The notes: generated by a model from the sequence alone, not told the origin. 64,000 nucleotides of DNA from UBA1205 sp045534635 (GCA_045534635.1 JAZSKB010000038.1:1-64000), one strand, 5' to 3'. Shown: positions 25,901-35,551, counted from the stretch's first letter. Program-made: numbers and translations.

Positions 25901-28900
25901 ACTATTTCCAATTACAGAACCACTATTCGCTACATAATATAAGTAGAAACTATAGTATCCACCACTAATATTATTTTTAACGAAATTAACATCGTACAAT
26001 GTAGTTCCAGAAGAGCTAGAATTATAATATCTTACAGCAACAGAGGTAGAAGCTGTTGATGTAGGAGATGCTTTAATATTACATTGATAGAAATCAATAT
26101 GTGAGTTATCATTAACAAAACACACTCCGATATTTCCTGCTGTTGCATCAAAAGTAAGATTGGTAAATCTTAAATGAGCAGCATTATTTAGAACAAGTGC
26201 TGTATCTCCTGTCATAGCAACAAATTCAACATCATCAGCATTACCAGTAGCAGAAGTAAAGGTAATAGTATTAATAGTTGAAGCTCCAGGAATATTTCCA
26301 TAAACATTGAAAGTAGAATAAGTTCCTGTTGCTATATTGAATGTAACAGGAGCAGATACACCACATTGTGATAATTCATACAATGCATCATCAATAGTAA
26401 GATAATCAGATGCAGAATCTCCAACAGTGTATGTTCCTGCAAGAGGAGCTCCACATGCAAAGAAATCGCTAATGATAGTATCGTTGTATTGATTATTATC
26501 AATACCTATACCATTAACATCGCTTAGCCAAATTTCAATAAAATGTTTACCTTTTGTTGTAGATCCTAATGAAATAGAGGTAACATCAGAGAAATTAGCA
26601 AGGTTGCCTGTCCAATTGAAAGGTGTTTGAAGAACACTATCAAGTGTCCAAAGAATAGTAGCACTATTGATAGCCATTTGTCCTAAATTCAAAAAATCTA
26701 CATTAATTGTTGAAACTCCATTATCTGTAGTAATTTCAAAATTTCCTAATGCCAAATCTAAACTATCAGGAATAATACTATATGCACCAACAGTCGTTTG
26801 TCCATAACGAGGATTACCTTTTATATCGGTATTAACTCCAATATTAGGCACAAGCAAATCTAAATGATTGTAAACATCAAATTCTGTAGGCTTAATCCAT
26901 TCTGGTTGAATTTTCATTGAATGTACATCTTGTTTTGTCTTATCTTGTAACGCTCCAATGCTTGTTAATGCTCCACCAACATAACCAACATTTGTAGTAG
27001 AATAATAATTGTTGTAATCTAATGTTACTCCATAACTTTGTAATACGTAATTCGTATTAGATGCATACAGAGGATATTTTGTACTGCTTGTTTGAGAAAT
27101 AAGCATATTGTTCTTAATAACAGCGTTGTAAGTAGAACTCATTGTACTTAAATACAAACAATAATCGGTACCAGAGCCTCTTCCTACTATCGTATTGTGG
27201 AATACATCCATATTAGAATAATATACATAAATACCATAAAACGTTCCAGCATTTCGTTTTGAAATAACATTATTCGCTATTAAAGCATTGTTTGTAGCTC
27301 CAGTATTTCCATGATTTAAATAATAAGGATAAATACCATAAGATGTAGAAGTACCTTGCATTTCAATAGTATTTCCAATAATACCACTATCTACACGATT
27401 ATAATAATAAATATACATACCATATTGAGCAGCAGAAGCATTTCTGGAAGTGATAGTATTGTTACTAATAAAGTCATAACGTCCGTAATAATAAGCATAT
27501 ATACCATAATAATAGAAATTATTAATAGTATTTCCTTTAATAGTAGCAATGCCTGGATTGTTGGCTATGCTTGTAGAGTTAGGATGTAAATAATATAATC
27601 GAATACCATAATATCCCCCATTAATCGTATTGTTTAAAATACGAAGGTCTCCATTGGCTGTTTTAGAACTAGAACCATAGTAACAAATTCCTATACTTGT
27701 AGATGATGTTGCTGTAGGTGATGCATTAATAATACAATTATTAATTTCAATATTATCACAAGGATGTGTAAATAATACTCCTATCATACTCGTTTTTGAA
27801 GATACATCAATAGTTATATTTTGGATATAAATATTTTTGTTTTTCGCTAAGACAAATCCACTATCAGAAAAAATAATACGAACGTCACTTGGGTCTCCAG
27901 ATACAGAAGTAATAATAAGTGTATCTGTTATATCCATTCTCTCTGCAATCAATGTTAAATTACATGATGCTTGATAATATTCACCATCATTTATTTCTAA
28001 AACTGTCGTTCCATTCAAACCACATTCACTAACAATTTTAACAAAATCTGCAAGATTGGTAAAATCACTACCCGAATGTCCCATAGTATAGTGATTAACT
28101 GTAGAGGCAGGACAAGTAAGTATTTTCGTAGATATAGTATCATCAAAGAATGAAGTACTATCAATAATATCATTAGGCATTGACACCCATACTTTAATGT
28201 CATAGAAAAAACTATTTGTAACCACAGAACCTATATTTACAGTATCAATAAAATCAGGTGGTAAAAATCCTGTCCATGCTATAGCTGGTTGTTCTACTCC
28301 ATTGACACTCCAATTGATATCACAACTTTCTAAATTATTAGTCCCCATATTTCGAATAACTACAGAAACTGGATGTGTCCCTGCAGGAAGGGTTGTTGTA
28401 GGTGTTGCGAAAGATTGTATTGCAACAGAATTTTCAACCTCTTCTCTTGTTTCGATAAGATGAAATCTTGTAATTGGACGCCAATCGTACCAACCTTCTG
28501 TATCCATCTGTTGGTCTCCACCCCAAGATACACATAAATGATTATCTATACTATTCATAGAAGAATACCAATATAAATCACTATTATATGTTCCATCTTC
28601 GCAAAGCCAATAAACAAGTAAATTCATGTGAGAAGGAACAAAAAATGGCACATCCAGAGGAATATCTAACCAAACATTCTGAATAGCATTAAGATTACCA
28701 CTCCATACCAATGTCGCATTATCTTTAATTGGGTCTATGTATTCTTCCGAATCAATAACGCTATCTGTAACGAGTTTCATATAACATGAAATATTATAAG
28801 TAGGTCCATTACCATAACGTTCACTCGGTTTGTATGCGATTGTATTGATGATATGGTCTCCCCCATTAACAGTGAGTTCGTTACTCTTATAAAGAATTCT

Positions 28901-31144
28901 ACCCCAACTATAATCATATAAATCGGCGAAAGGAACATTTTCTACTATATAAGATGTATTAGTATCTTCTACATATACATAATGAAATTGTCCTCCCGAT
29001 GGTAATCTATTAATGAAATAATCTTCACTAATAGATACTATATTATTGAGACTATCGTTGATAGTTACACTAAATTCAACATTATGATGGTATAATACAT
29101 TAGGTATATATACTGACCATATATTGTTGTTGGTATATGTCATAGGCAATGATAAATTACTATCAACAACAGTACCAGTAGTATCAACATAACGATAAAC
29201 TAAATTTAAATCAGGTATAGGTTGTTCTGAAAGAGAATATGCTTTCAGTTTTATATTATGAGGACCTGTTGTATATACAGTATCTTGAGGACGATTAACC
29301 CAACCAAATACAATATCTGCACTTCCAAATGAAATAATACAAGTAGTATCGTCCCAAGTAGTTGTGTCAACTGCTCCATTAGGCATACTTACCCATGCTA
29401 TAATAGTATCGTATTGATTGATACGAGGAGTATAATTTCCAATAGTATCTATACAGTAATAATCATCAGGCATGTTTCCTGTCCAATTGTATGTAGTTTG
29501 AGGTATTCCATTGAGTGTCCAATTGATAGTTGCGGATGTAAGATTTGCAAATCCTTTGTTATGTATTTTTACTGCAACAGGAACTTGTAGTGTTGGATAG
29601 GTGATTACAGTATCGTTAAGATAAATTTCTGTTAATCCAACAGAATTATCATCAGAAGAATTTCCTATCAAATTTAAACGAATATTTGGTCGTGAAGTAC
29701 TAGCTGTTCCTGCACTTGTAGGGAATGAACCATCTGCATATTTATAATAACACATATTGGTAGCAGGGGCAGGAGAAGTTGTCCAAGTAACAGCCCCATT
29801 GCCACTATAAGAACCATCATTACTAATTACATATATCAATAAGTTTTGTCCAGGAGGAAGCATAAATCTATTATGCAATTCTAAATCATACCAACCTACA
29901 TTAGGAATACATGTTCCAGACCATACCAAAGAGGCTCCATCTTGAATAGGGTCAACATAAGTACTATTTAATACATTGTCTTTTGTCGCTTTAAAATAAA
30001 TAGAAATACTATCGTTTCTATTAGAAGTTGACATTACTTGATAGGCTAAATTGGAAATTAATCCACCTTGTTCTGTAGAAGATACTTCTGAACTTAAATA
30101 CAATGTTTTAGTCCAACTATAATCATAATTATAATAATAAGGAACGTAATTTGTAGTTGTTGTAGATGTAGTATCTCCTATATATGTCATTCCTGATATG
30201 CCTCCAGTGGCATGATGTGAGACAAATGTATTTTGATTGTCATAATAATTACCAGCAGAATCTTCTGCATGTATAGAATATTTAATAGTTGTTCCAAAAA
30301 TATGTTGAGGAATTGTTGCTGTCCACAAAGAATCTCCTTCATAAGCAGTCATGGCTATAGTTTCAGTATGCACTCTTGCAACAGGATGCGAAGCAGTATA
30401 TACTAAAGATGGTGGCAATATAGGAGCAGATGTTCTTGTTGCTACTTTTGCTTTAATAGTATATGGTCCTGTATTGTAAACAGTATCACTGACATTACTT
30501 ATAAATTCACAAACAGGAGCATCTATCTCAAATGATGAACCTAAAACTTTAAAATCATCTATCAACCAACCATAAGAAATATCAGAACCTATAACGTCTC
30601 TTTTCTTAATAATAAAACGAAATTGAACTTTTGCAAATGATGCTTGATTTGATAAATTGAATACTTCATTTTTCCACCATGAATTTGAAGGGATAGCCGT
30701 ACTATCTGCATTATTCCATATAGTATAGCTTTGGGCATTAAATCCAGAACTTGCATAATTTGAAGCCTTGCCTCTGTATGCAGATGAAGGTATATCCTTC
30801 CAAGTTTCTCCAACATAATCTGGTCTGTATTGTATCCGTACTAAATCTGACGGAGATACTTTACAGATGTGGCTAAATTGTAAAGCTACAAATTCGTATG
30901 CTTCACAATCGTAAACTGGAGTTGTTACAATGATAGAATCTCCCGAAACAATTGGAACCAACATCCATAATGATTTCGAATTACTTAATGAATAATTGTT
31001 GTCTACTATTGCTCCTCCAGAAGAAGAGATAGTAAATTGATGTGGGGGACCATCAAAATTTTCACTCCCCACAATTACAGGCTGTGCATGTGTTGTTTGT
31101 ATTATTAAATACAACAAACACAAAAAATTAAAAATCTTTTTCAT
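22934..31144 (-). CDS. Giant T9SS surface protein with repeated beta-helix and CARDB-like modules
   Basis: The 2736-residue protein begins with a signal peptide (MKKIFNFLCLLYLIIQTTHAQ; ATG at 31144 chosen over 31156). It has repeated modules: Ig-like segments opening with VYNTGPYTIKAK or VYTTGPHNIKLK, three CARDB-like segments built on INWTLNG and NWTGNM, and two right-handed parallel beta-helix regions (roughly residues 1080-1380 and 1630-1965) with many Asn-Asn-x-Ile rungs and Tyr runs such as FYYYGIYAYYYG. The end (about 2660-2736; IPNPANEMAIVNY through LAAGIYFYTM) is a type A T9SS sorting domain, so the protein is carried across the outer membrane. Ligand unknown, perhaps polysaccharide. 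Confidence 0.88.
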   Translation of the reverse strand: MKKIFNFLCLLYLIIQTTHAQPVIVGSENFDGPPHQFTISSSGGAIVDNNYSLSNSKSLWMLVPIVSGDSIIVTTPVYDCEAYEFVALQFSHICKVSPSDLVRIQYRPDYVGETWKDIPSSAYRGKASNYASSGFNAQSYTIWNNADSTAIPSNSWWKNEVFNLSNQASFAKVQFRFIIKKRDVIGSDISYGWLIDDFKVLGSSFEIDAPVCEFISNVSDTVYNTGPYTIKAKVATRTSAPILPPSLVYTASHPVARVHTETIAMTAYEGDSLWTATIPQHIFGTTIKYSIHAEDSAGNYYDNQNTFVSHHATGGISGMTYIGDTTSTTTTNYVPYYYNYDYSWTKTLYLSSEVSSTEQGGLISNLAYQVMSTSNRNDSISIYFKATKDNVLNSTYVDPIQDGASLVWSGTCIPNVGWYDLELHNRFMLPPGQNLLIYVISNDGSYSGNGAVTWTTSPAPATNMCYYKYADGSFPTSAGTASTSRPNIRLNLIGNSSDDNSVGLTEIYLNDTVITYPTLQVPVAVKIHNKGFANLTSATINWTLNGIPQTTYNWTGNMPDDYYCIDTIGNYTPRINQYDTIIAWVSMPNGAVDTTTWDDTTCIISFGSADIVFGWVNRPQDTVYTTGPHNIKLKAYSLSEQPIPDLNLVYRYVDTTGTVVDSNLSLPMTYTNNNIWSVYIPNVLYHHNVEFSVTINDSLNNIVSISEDYFINRLPSGGQFHYVYVEDTNTSYIVENVPFADLYDYSWGRILYKSNELTVNGGDHIINTIAYKPSERYGNGPTYNISCYMKLVTDSVIDSEEYIDPIKDNATLVWSGNLNAIQNVWLDIPLDVPFFVPSHMNLLVYWLCEDGTYNSDLYWYSSMNSIDNHLCVSWGGDQQMDTEGWYDWRPITRFHLIETREEVENSVAIQSFATPTTTLPAGTHPVSVVIRNMGTNNLESCDINWSVNGVEQPAIAWTGFLPPDFIDTVNIGSVVTNSFFYDIKVWVSMPNDIIDSTSFFDDTISTKILTCPASTVNHYTMGHSGSDFTNLADFVKIVSECGLNGTTVLEINDGEYYQASCNLTLIAERMDITDTLIITSVSGDPSDVRIIFSDSGFVLAKNKNIYIQNITIDVSSKTSMIGVLFTHPCDNIEINNCIINASPTATSSTSIGICYYGSSSKTANGDLRILNNTINGGYYGIRLYYLHPNSTSIANNPGIATIKGNTINNFYYYGIYAYYYGRYDFISNNTITSRNASAAQYGMYIYYYNRVDSGIIGNTIEMQGTSTSYGIYPYYLNHGNTGATNNALIANNVISKRNAGTFYGIYVYYSNMDVFHNTIVGRGSGTDYCLYLSTMSSTYNAVIKNNMLISQTSSTKYPLYASNTNYVLQSYGVTLDYNNYYSTTNVGYVGGALTSIGALQDKTKQDVHSMKIQPEWIKPTEFDVYNHLDLLVPNIGVNTDIKGNPRYGQTTVGAYSIIPDSLDLALGNFEITTDNGVSTINVDFLNLGQMAINSATILWTLDSVLQTPFNWTGNLANFSDVTSISLGSTTKGKHFIEIWLSDVNGIGIDNNQYNDTIISDFFACGAPLAGTYTVGDSASDYLTIDDALYELSQCGVSAPVTFNIATGTYSTFNVYGNIPGASTINTITFTSATGNADDVEFVAMTGDTALVLNNAAHLRFTNLTFDATAGNIGVCFVNDNSHIDFYQCNIKASPTSTASTSVAVRYYNSSSSGTTLYDVNFVKNNISGGYYSFYLYYVANSGSVIGNSSVRIDSNNITDYYYYGIYLYYYGYYPSVSYNMLSSRTGTSTQYHLNAYYYVTIDTMQNNIISMNSTGTQYGIRLYYNNYYNIKGSTSPRTLAYIVNNEIRQNPTQLGTGTKYGIYSYYTTANILNNSVYLTSTSGTCYGLYIGNQTSSYNLRFLANMLHSTTTTGSNYPIYASTATYATTTNGTTLDYNNYSSNQNTVGYIGTAMTSMAALRNATYQDVNSISVNPIFIDTNINLDVYDYSPFACPNLADIDYDIRGRRRGETTVLGAYSMETIDGKSIELVEILGLPDSNDRCSSGPSTISYVITGKGAVTVNFPTDTLYLHLNISGTKNWDTVVIWNKGTLPILQKITIPIMNNFELVDSGDYYISAWISNGYDTINVDDSLFTSYTIHKISLPFDENFSQGWSSSFTLEECNSENTWEIVNTNSDGTILPQYGTNMLSFKGSRGAISAIYTRQIDLSKTSEPKLDFWYWHDNTASTMDYTNVKISLDGGASFQTIAIIRKNDGSNSGWTYYSLPLDNFNAPCVIVSFSAMRWTTDDYNGEQLIDRIRIYGKHDLAISEIISSDYDICNLTGRSLGVVLNATTSLNIDFSSMPTELQVNISGAKNASYTLPLNNGIIEGLAFDTLVIDNNFDFIPGTYYISASIATAIDSNQANDFVLDTIEINPNISVAPTQITGGTSFANCVAIGSEVFQEVNISNSGNMDMTDILLTLNIYDVSGVIVQTYNDTINGDFPVGQELTYTFTKAYIVPEDETYNVEVIVSPLCDNNFKYVNYVTECVDLTDIELVSFVVPEDNADCSNVGDKQNVTVKISNKNPNVDMSGITIHAIISSNGNQINAWRTTIDEISAGTSIDFTFAQSFTIPEENDYTIDVYIDKVDDANNNDTLSITKCINLGISETDINTIGMSQNIPNPANEMAIVNYTIPSQGKVVFTIASITGQILHTQEVESEAGVNSIEFNTANLAAGIYFYTMDFNGQRLTKKMTIKK

Positions 31145-31156
31145 TGTATATTGCAT

Positions 31157-31721
31157 TTTTTATTACACCTACTCTTTTTTATGGATTTTCGGCTTCCTCC
31201 TTCTCGATTTTTGACACCTCAAAAATAATAAAAAAATATATACAAAGTATCAAAATAAAAAAATTTTTTTTTTTATTATAAAACAATAAATTACACAATA
31301 AAAAAATTATAATTTTACAAAAAGTTTGAAATTTTATGACGCTGAAAACAATTAATATGTAGAAATTCGTTTATACCCCCTTTCTTAATTGATTATTTAC
31401 AAATCGTAGGGAAAATTTACAATTTCTGATTTCTCTTGTTCTAAAAAAGTTTCCTAAATTTAAATTGTATATTATGACCATAATGAAAAAAATCATCGAA
31501 AAAGAGTTTGGGAAAACGTTAGTTTAAATCTATAATTATTCTATCATAAATTAAAATTCCGAAATATGAAAACATTTAGTGTCAAACAATAATATACATA
31601 TTACTTGATATCTACAATGCTATATAAAAATTTACAAATATTGAAATAATTTATCTTTACATTTTGGACATATAAAATTGAATATTTATTTTTTAGTACT
31701 ATTTTATATTAAAAAAAATGT
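31157..31721. other. AT-rich divergent intergenic region without a gene
   Basis: About 565 bases between the giant surface protein and the sulfur-relay operon. It contains poly-A/T tracts and no supported open frame, tRNA or hairpin. The promoter of the surface protein should be here but I cannot place a clear -7 box. Confidence 0.5.
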
Positions 31722-31729
31722 TATCTTTG
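31722..31729 (+). promoter_or_regulatory. -7 box of the sulfur-relay operon
   Basis: TATCTTTG, 21 nt before the ATG at 31751. Confidence 0.65.
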
Positions 31730-31750
31730 CAAATTATATAGTACAAAAAT

Positions 31751-31993
31751 ATGGATAAAATGAAAAAAGAGTGTCCAAACATGGCTAATTGTCAGATAAT
31801 AAAAGAAAAAGGATTTGTTCCAGATGAACAAATAAAACAACAGTATGTTAGTCATTATTGTATAGCAGGCGAAGAAAATTTTTCAATATGCAAACGTTAT
31901 CAGACGAAACAAACTTTAGGTTTTTGTCCAGATTTTGTATTTCCAGATTCTACATATAATATAGATGAAATCATGGAAAAGTGTGAACAATAA
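31751..31993 (+). CDS. Small six-cysteine protein heading the DsrC operon
   Basis: An 80-residue protein with no signal peptide and six Cys (7, 13, 36, 46, 57 and 78): CPNMANC near the start, YC at 35-36, SICKRYQT, GFCPDF and the final MEKC. I do not recognise a named family. The spacing would fit binding of an iron-sulfur cluster or zinc, or a redox role. It is the first gene of the operon, 23 bp before the DsrC gene. A function in sulfur transfer is inferred only from its place. Confidence 0.7.
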   Translation: MDKMKKECPNMANCQIIKEKGFVPDEQIKQQYVSHYCIAGEENFSICKRYQTKQTLGFCPDFVFPDSTYNIDEIMEKCEQ

Positions 31994-32016
31994 ATTTATT
32001 TATAAAATCAATAATT

Positions 32017-32310
32017 ATGGCAGATTTGAATTTTGATGGAGATGGATTTTTAACGAATCCTGAAATATGGAATGAAGAAGTTGCAAAACAAATTGCAGAA
32101 CAAGATGGTATTAACATGACAGACCAACATTGGGCAATTGTTCGCGTAATTAGAAATAATTACAATGAAAAAGGAAATGCTCCAATGATTAGAACTATTT
32201 GTAAAGAAACAGGTTTGAAATTGAAAGATATATACGAGTTGTTTCCATTAGGTCCAGCCAGAGGAGCCTGTCGAGTGGCAGGGCTACCCAAACCAGATGG
32301 TTGTGTATAA
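32017..32310 (+). CDS. DsrC/TusE-family sulfur-carrier protein
   Basis: The 97-residue protein starts with FDGDGFLTNPEIWNEEVAKQIAEQDGI, the family N-terminus, and ends with ARGACRVAGLPKPDGCV. Both C-terminal Cys, ten residues apart, are present as in true DsrC, which forms a trisulfide; TusE-type tRNA-thiolation proteins keep only the penultimate Cys. It should carry sulfane sulfur and exchange electrons with the DsrMK-like membrane complex encoded next. I see no dsrAB in the window. Confidence 0.9.
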   Translation: MADLNFDGDGFLTNPEIWNEEVAKQIAEQDGINMTDQHWAIVRVIRNNYNEKGNAPMIRTICKETGLKLKDIYELFPLGPARGACRVAGLPKPDGCV

Positions 32311-32344
32311 TGCTAAATATTTAATTATCAAAAAAAATAGTATT

Positions 32345-32974
32345 ATGATTTGGTATCATTATTTTAGTTTAGCCGCCTTATTGGTTTGTATTATTGTAAT
32401 GTTGATACGCTTTATCCATTTGATAAAAATGGGTAATCCAAAAGATTTATCTCAAAAAAAAGGAAATATTTTTCAATCGGAGGTTTATTCTTATACGATA
32501 GCGATGATGCCAAACAAAAAAGAATCGGCGTATTTACATATTTTTTCTTTTACCGCAGGTGTATTATTTCACATTGCTACATTATTGAGTTTTGTTCTCT
32601 TTGTGCTATTCTTTTTTATTGCCCCACAAGCAATGTTATGGAATATACGTTGGATATTATCATTGATAATATTAATAGGTGCATTTAGTGGTTTTGCACT
32701 ATTTATCAAACGAATGTTAGTAAAAAAAATGAGAAATTTGTCAAATTTAGACGATTATTTGTCAAATTTTTTAACAACATTTTTTCAAATGTGTACAATT
32801 TTGTATTTATTATTAGGAAATAATATTGCACCATTGTATTATATTGTATTTGGAATTTTATGTTTGTATATGCCAATAGGAAAATTGAAACATGTATTGT
32901 ATTTTTTTGCAGCACGTTATCATTTAGGATTTTTCTATGGTTGGCGAGGTTCTTGGCCTCCTAAAAAACATTAA
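32345..32974 (+). CDS. DsrM/HdrE-like membrane cytochrome b subunit
   Basis: A 209-residue protein with about five membrane segments and His residues in the second and third (IFSFTAGVLFHIAT, with YLH before it) that could bind heme b, as in the nitrate-reductase-gamma type DsrM and HdrE subunits. It begins at the ATG at 32345; a longer frame starts inside the DsrC gene. It would pass quinol electrons to the iron-sulfur partner encoded 6 bp downstream. Assignment rests on membrane layout and context. Confidence 0.75.
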   Translation: MIWYHYFSLAALLVCIIVMLIRFIHLIKMGNPKDLSQKKGNIFQSEVYSYTIAMMPNKKESAYLHIFSFTAGVLFHIATLLSFVLFVLFFFIAPQAMLWNIRWILSLIILIGAFSGFALFIKRMLVKKMRNLSNLDDYLSNFLTTFFQMCTILYLLLGNNIAPLYYIVFGILCLYMPIGKLKHVLYFFAARYHLGFFYGWRGSWPPKKH

Positions 32975-32979
32975 TTATT

Positions 32980-34290
32980 ATGAGCAAATTGACAAAAGAA
33001 CAAATAGAAAATGCAATATCTGTATTGAAAATAAGACCAGATACAAAATTGGAATCTTATTTAAGTGCATGTGTGCATTGTGGTTTATGTGCAAAAAGTT
33101 GTATGTATTACAAAACAATGCACGAAGATAAATTTATTCCAGCAAGAAAAGTAGAATTAGTGGCTTCGTTGTATCGTTATTATTGTACAACAATAGGAAG
33201 AATACTTCCTTTTTTGGTAAATGCTCGTCCTTTGGACAATAAAATGGCAGCAGATATGATAGATTCACTTTTTGGTGCTTGTACCATGTGTGGTCGTTGT
33301 GTTAAACATTGTTCCGTTGGTGTTGATATTGCTTATGTCGTTCATTTTGGTAGAAGAATGTTGTCAGCAATGGATTTGGTTCCTCAATCATTACAATCTA
33401 CTGTAGATGCTGCTTTGGAAACAGGCAACAATATGGCAATTCCTACAGAAGATTTTGTTGATACCATTAAATGGATGGAAGAAGATTTGCAAGATGAATG
33501 CGGTCCAAAAGCTACAATTCCTTTAGATGAAACGGATAAAAATATACTTTATACCCTTAATCCTCGAGAAGCAAAATTTTTTCCGCTTTCTATTGCCGCA
33601 GCGGCAAAAATATTTTATGCCGCCAAAGAAAGTTGGACATTATCAACACACATGTATGATGTTACCAATTATGGACTTTTTAGTGGTAATAACGAACATG
33701 CTGCTTGTATTGCCAAACGTTTACACGATGAAGTAATTCTGAAACGATGTAACGAATTAGTGTTGGGAGAATGCGGTCATGGTTCTCGTGCTAATCGCTG
33801 GGAAGCCCCCAATTATTTAAATCAATCGTTTGAATATAATACCATTACAATGGTAGAATTAATTAATAATTATATCCGAACAAAGCGTATTTATTTAGAT
33901 AAATCGCTTAACAATGAATTGGTAACTTTGCACGACCCTTGTAATTTAGTACGTAATGGAGGTCTGCTCAATGAATTACGCTTTGCCGTTAAAAGTTCAG
34001 CAAATCATTTCGTAGAAATGACACCTCATGGAATGGATAATTTTTGTTGTGGTGGTGGCGGTGGTCAATTAGCAATGAGTGAATACAATGAAAGACGACT
34101 TAAAATTGGTGAAATTAAAGCCGAACAAATTAGAAAAACTGGTGCTAAAATTGTAGTTACTCCTTGTCACAATTGTGTTGACCAACTTTCACAACTAAAT
34201 CAAGTATATAAATTAAACATTAAAATAAAAACCATAGCCGAACTTGTTGCTGATGCTTTGGTAATAAATAATATCGAAATAGAAAAATAA
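32980..34290 (+). CDS. DsrK/HdrD-like iron-sulfur protein
   Basis: The 436-residue protein has two 4Fe-4S motifs near the N-terminus (CVHCGLCAKSC at about 31-41 and CTMCGRCVKHC at about 101-111). Its C-terminal half has the ECGHGSRANRW segment and a full CCG domain: HDPCNLV, FCCGGGGGQ and TPCHNCVDQL, which in HdrB/HdrD/DsrK holds the cluster that cleaves disulfides. In DsrMK the substrate is the DsrC trisulfide, so the DsrC encoded three genes earlier is the likely partner. It overlaps none of its neighbours and has 23 bp to the desulfurase gene. Confidence 0.88.
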   Translation: MSKLTKEQIENAISVLKIRPDTKLESYLSACVHCGLCAKSCMYYKTMHEDKFIPARKVELVASLYRYYCTTIGRILPFLVNARPLDNKMAADMIDSLFGACTMCGRCVKHCSVGVDIAYVVHFGRRMLSAMDLVPQSLQSTVDAALETGNNMAIPTEDFVDTIKWMEEDLQDECGPKATIPLDETDKNILYTLNPREAKFFPLSIAAAAKIFYAAKESWTLSTHMYDVTNYGLFSGNNEHAACIAKRLHDEVILKRCNELVLGECGHGSRANRWEAPNYLNQSFEYNTITMVELINNYIRTKRIYLDKSLNNELVTLHDPCNLVRNGGLLNELRFAVKSSANHFVEMTPHGMDNFCCGGGGGQLAMSEYNERRLKIGEIKAEQIRKTGAKIVVTPCHNCVDQLSQLNQVYKLNIKIKTIAELVADALVINNIEIEK

Positions 34291-34313
34291 TAGTAATATA
34301 AAAAATATTAATT

Positions 34314-35468
34314 ATGATATATTTAGACAATTCTGCAACAACATATCCAAAACCAGATGTTGTTTATGATTTTATGATAAATTTTTATCGTAAACATGGT
34401 GTAAACCCCGGACGTTCTGGATTTGATGCCGCTATTGAAACAGAAGAAATTGTTTTTAATACAAGAAAAATGCTTACTGAATTGTTTAATGGTGGCGATG
34501 ACCCAAATCGTTTGACATTTAGTTACAATGCAACTGATTCGTTGAATATTATTTTGCAAGGTCTTGCAGAAAAAGGAACTCATGTTATTACCACAATGTT
34601 AGAACACAATTCTGTACTGCGTCCATTGCATTGTATGCAAGAACAAGGCATTATAGATGTAACTTACGTTCCTTTTGATGAAAATGGATATGTTCATCCT
34701 GAAGATATAAAAAAGGCTATTCGTAAAAATACCAAATTTGTAGTTTGTACACATAGTTCCAATGTGATAGGTACAATACAACCATTAGCAGAAATAGGAA
34801 AAATTTGCAAAGAAAATGGTCTTATTTTTGTTGTTGATGGTAGCCAAGGAGCGGGAGCCTGTGAAGTGGATATGGTAGCAGCAGGAATAGATGTTTATGT
34901 TTTTACTGGTCACAAATGTTTAATGGGACCAACGGGAATAGGTGGTTCTTATGTTAGAGAAGGCGTTGAAATTCGTCATACTCGTTTTGGTGGAACAGGT
35001 GTAAGAAGTGCAATAAAAACACATCTTGATGAATATCCTTATCGATTGGAAGCCGGCACATTAAACCTTTTAGGTGTTGCTGGTTTGAATGCTGGTGTTA
35101 AATGGATTAAAGAACAAGGTATTTCTAAACTTCATCAACAAGAAATACTTTTGTGGGACCGTTTGCGTAAAGGCTTACAAAATATTGATGGCGTAAAAAC
35201 ATATTGTGCTGTTGATACTGCAAATCAAAATCCTGTTTTAAGTTTCAATATCAATGGATTTGAAGCAGGTGATGTTGGTATGATGTTAGATGTTGATTAT
35301 GACATTGCTTGTCGTACTGGTTTGCAATGTGCTCCAAAAGTGCATGAAAATATTGGTACTTTTGATATTCATGGAACAGTACGTTTTAGCGTAGGAGCAT
35401 TTACTACAGAACAAGATATTGACACAGCAATACAAGCCGTAAAAGAAATTGCTGCTATCAAAAATTAG
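34314..35468 (+). CDS. Cysteine desulfurase family protein
   Basis: A 384-residue class V PLP enzyme that should release sulfane sulfur from cysteine. DNSATTYPKP opens the fold, VCTHSSNVIG and VDGSQGAG hold PLP-binding residues, FTGHKCLMGPTG carries the Schiff-base Lys, and TGLQCAPKVHENIGT the active-site Cys loop. It resembles the SufS/CsdB-like family used outside the main Isc/Suf operon. Its place after DsrC and the DsrMK-like genes suggests that it supplies the sulfur that loads DsrC. Confidence 0.9.
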   Translation: MIYLDNSATTYPKPDVVYDFMINFYRKHGVNPGRSGFDAAIETEEIVFNTRKMLTELFNGGDDPNRLTFSYNATDSLNIILQGLAEKGTHVITTMLEHNSVLRPLHCMQEQGIIDVTYVPFDENGYVHPEDIKKAIRKNTKFVVCTHSSNVIGTIQPLAEIGKICKENGLIFVVDGSQGAGACEVDMVAAGIDVYVFTGHKCLMGPTGIGGSYVREGVEIRHTRFGGTGVRSAIKTHLDEYPYRLEAGTLNLLGVAGLNAGVKWIKEQGISKLHQQEILLWDRLRKGLQNIDGVKTYCAVDTANQNPVLSFNINGFEAGDVGMMLDVDYDIACRTGLQCAPKVHENIGTFDIHGTVRFSVGAFTTEQDIDTAIQAVKEIAAIKN

Positions 35469-35517
35469 TAACTATAGTCTATTCAAATATTCTTTTTAAC
35501 AAAATATTTATAAAAAT

Positions 35518-35551
35518 AATTACGACTCAAAAGGAATTTTGAGTCGTAATT
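35518..35551. terminator. Bidirectional terminator after the desulfurase gene
   Basis: A perfect 15-bp stem (35518-35532, 35537-35551) with a 4-nt loop between convergent genes. Confidence 0.75.
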
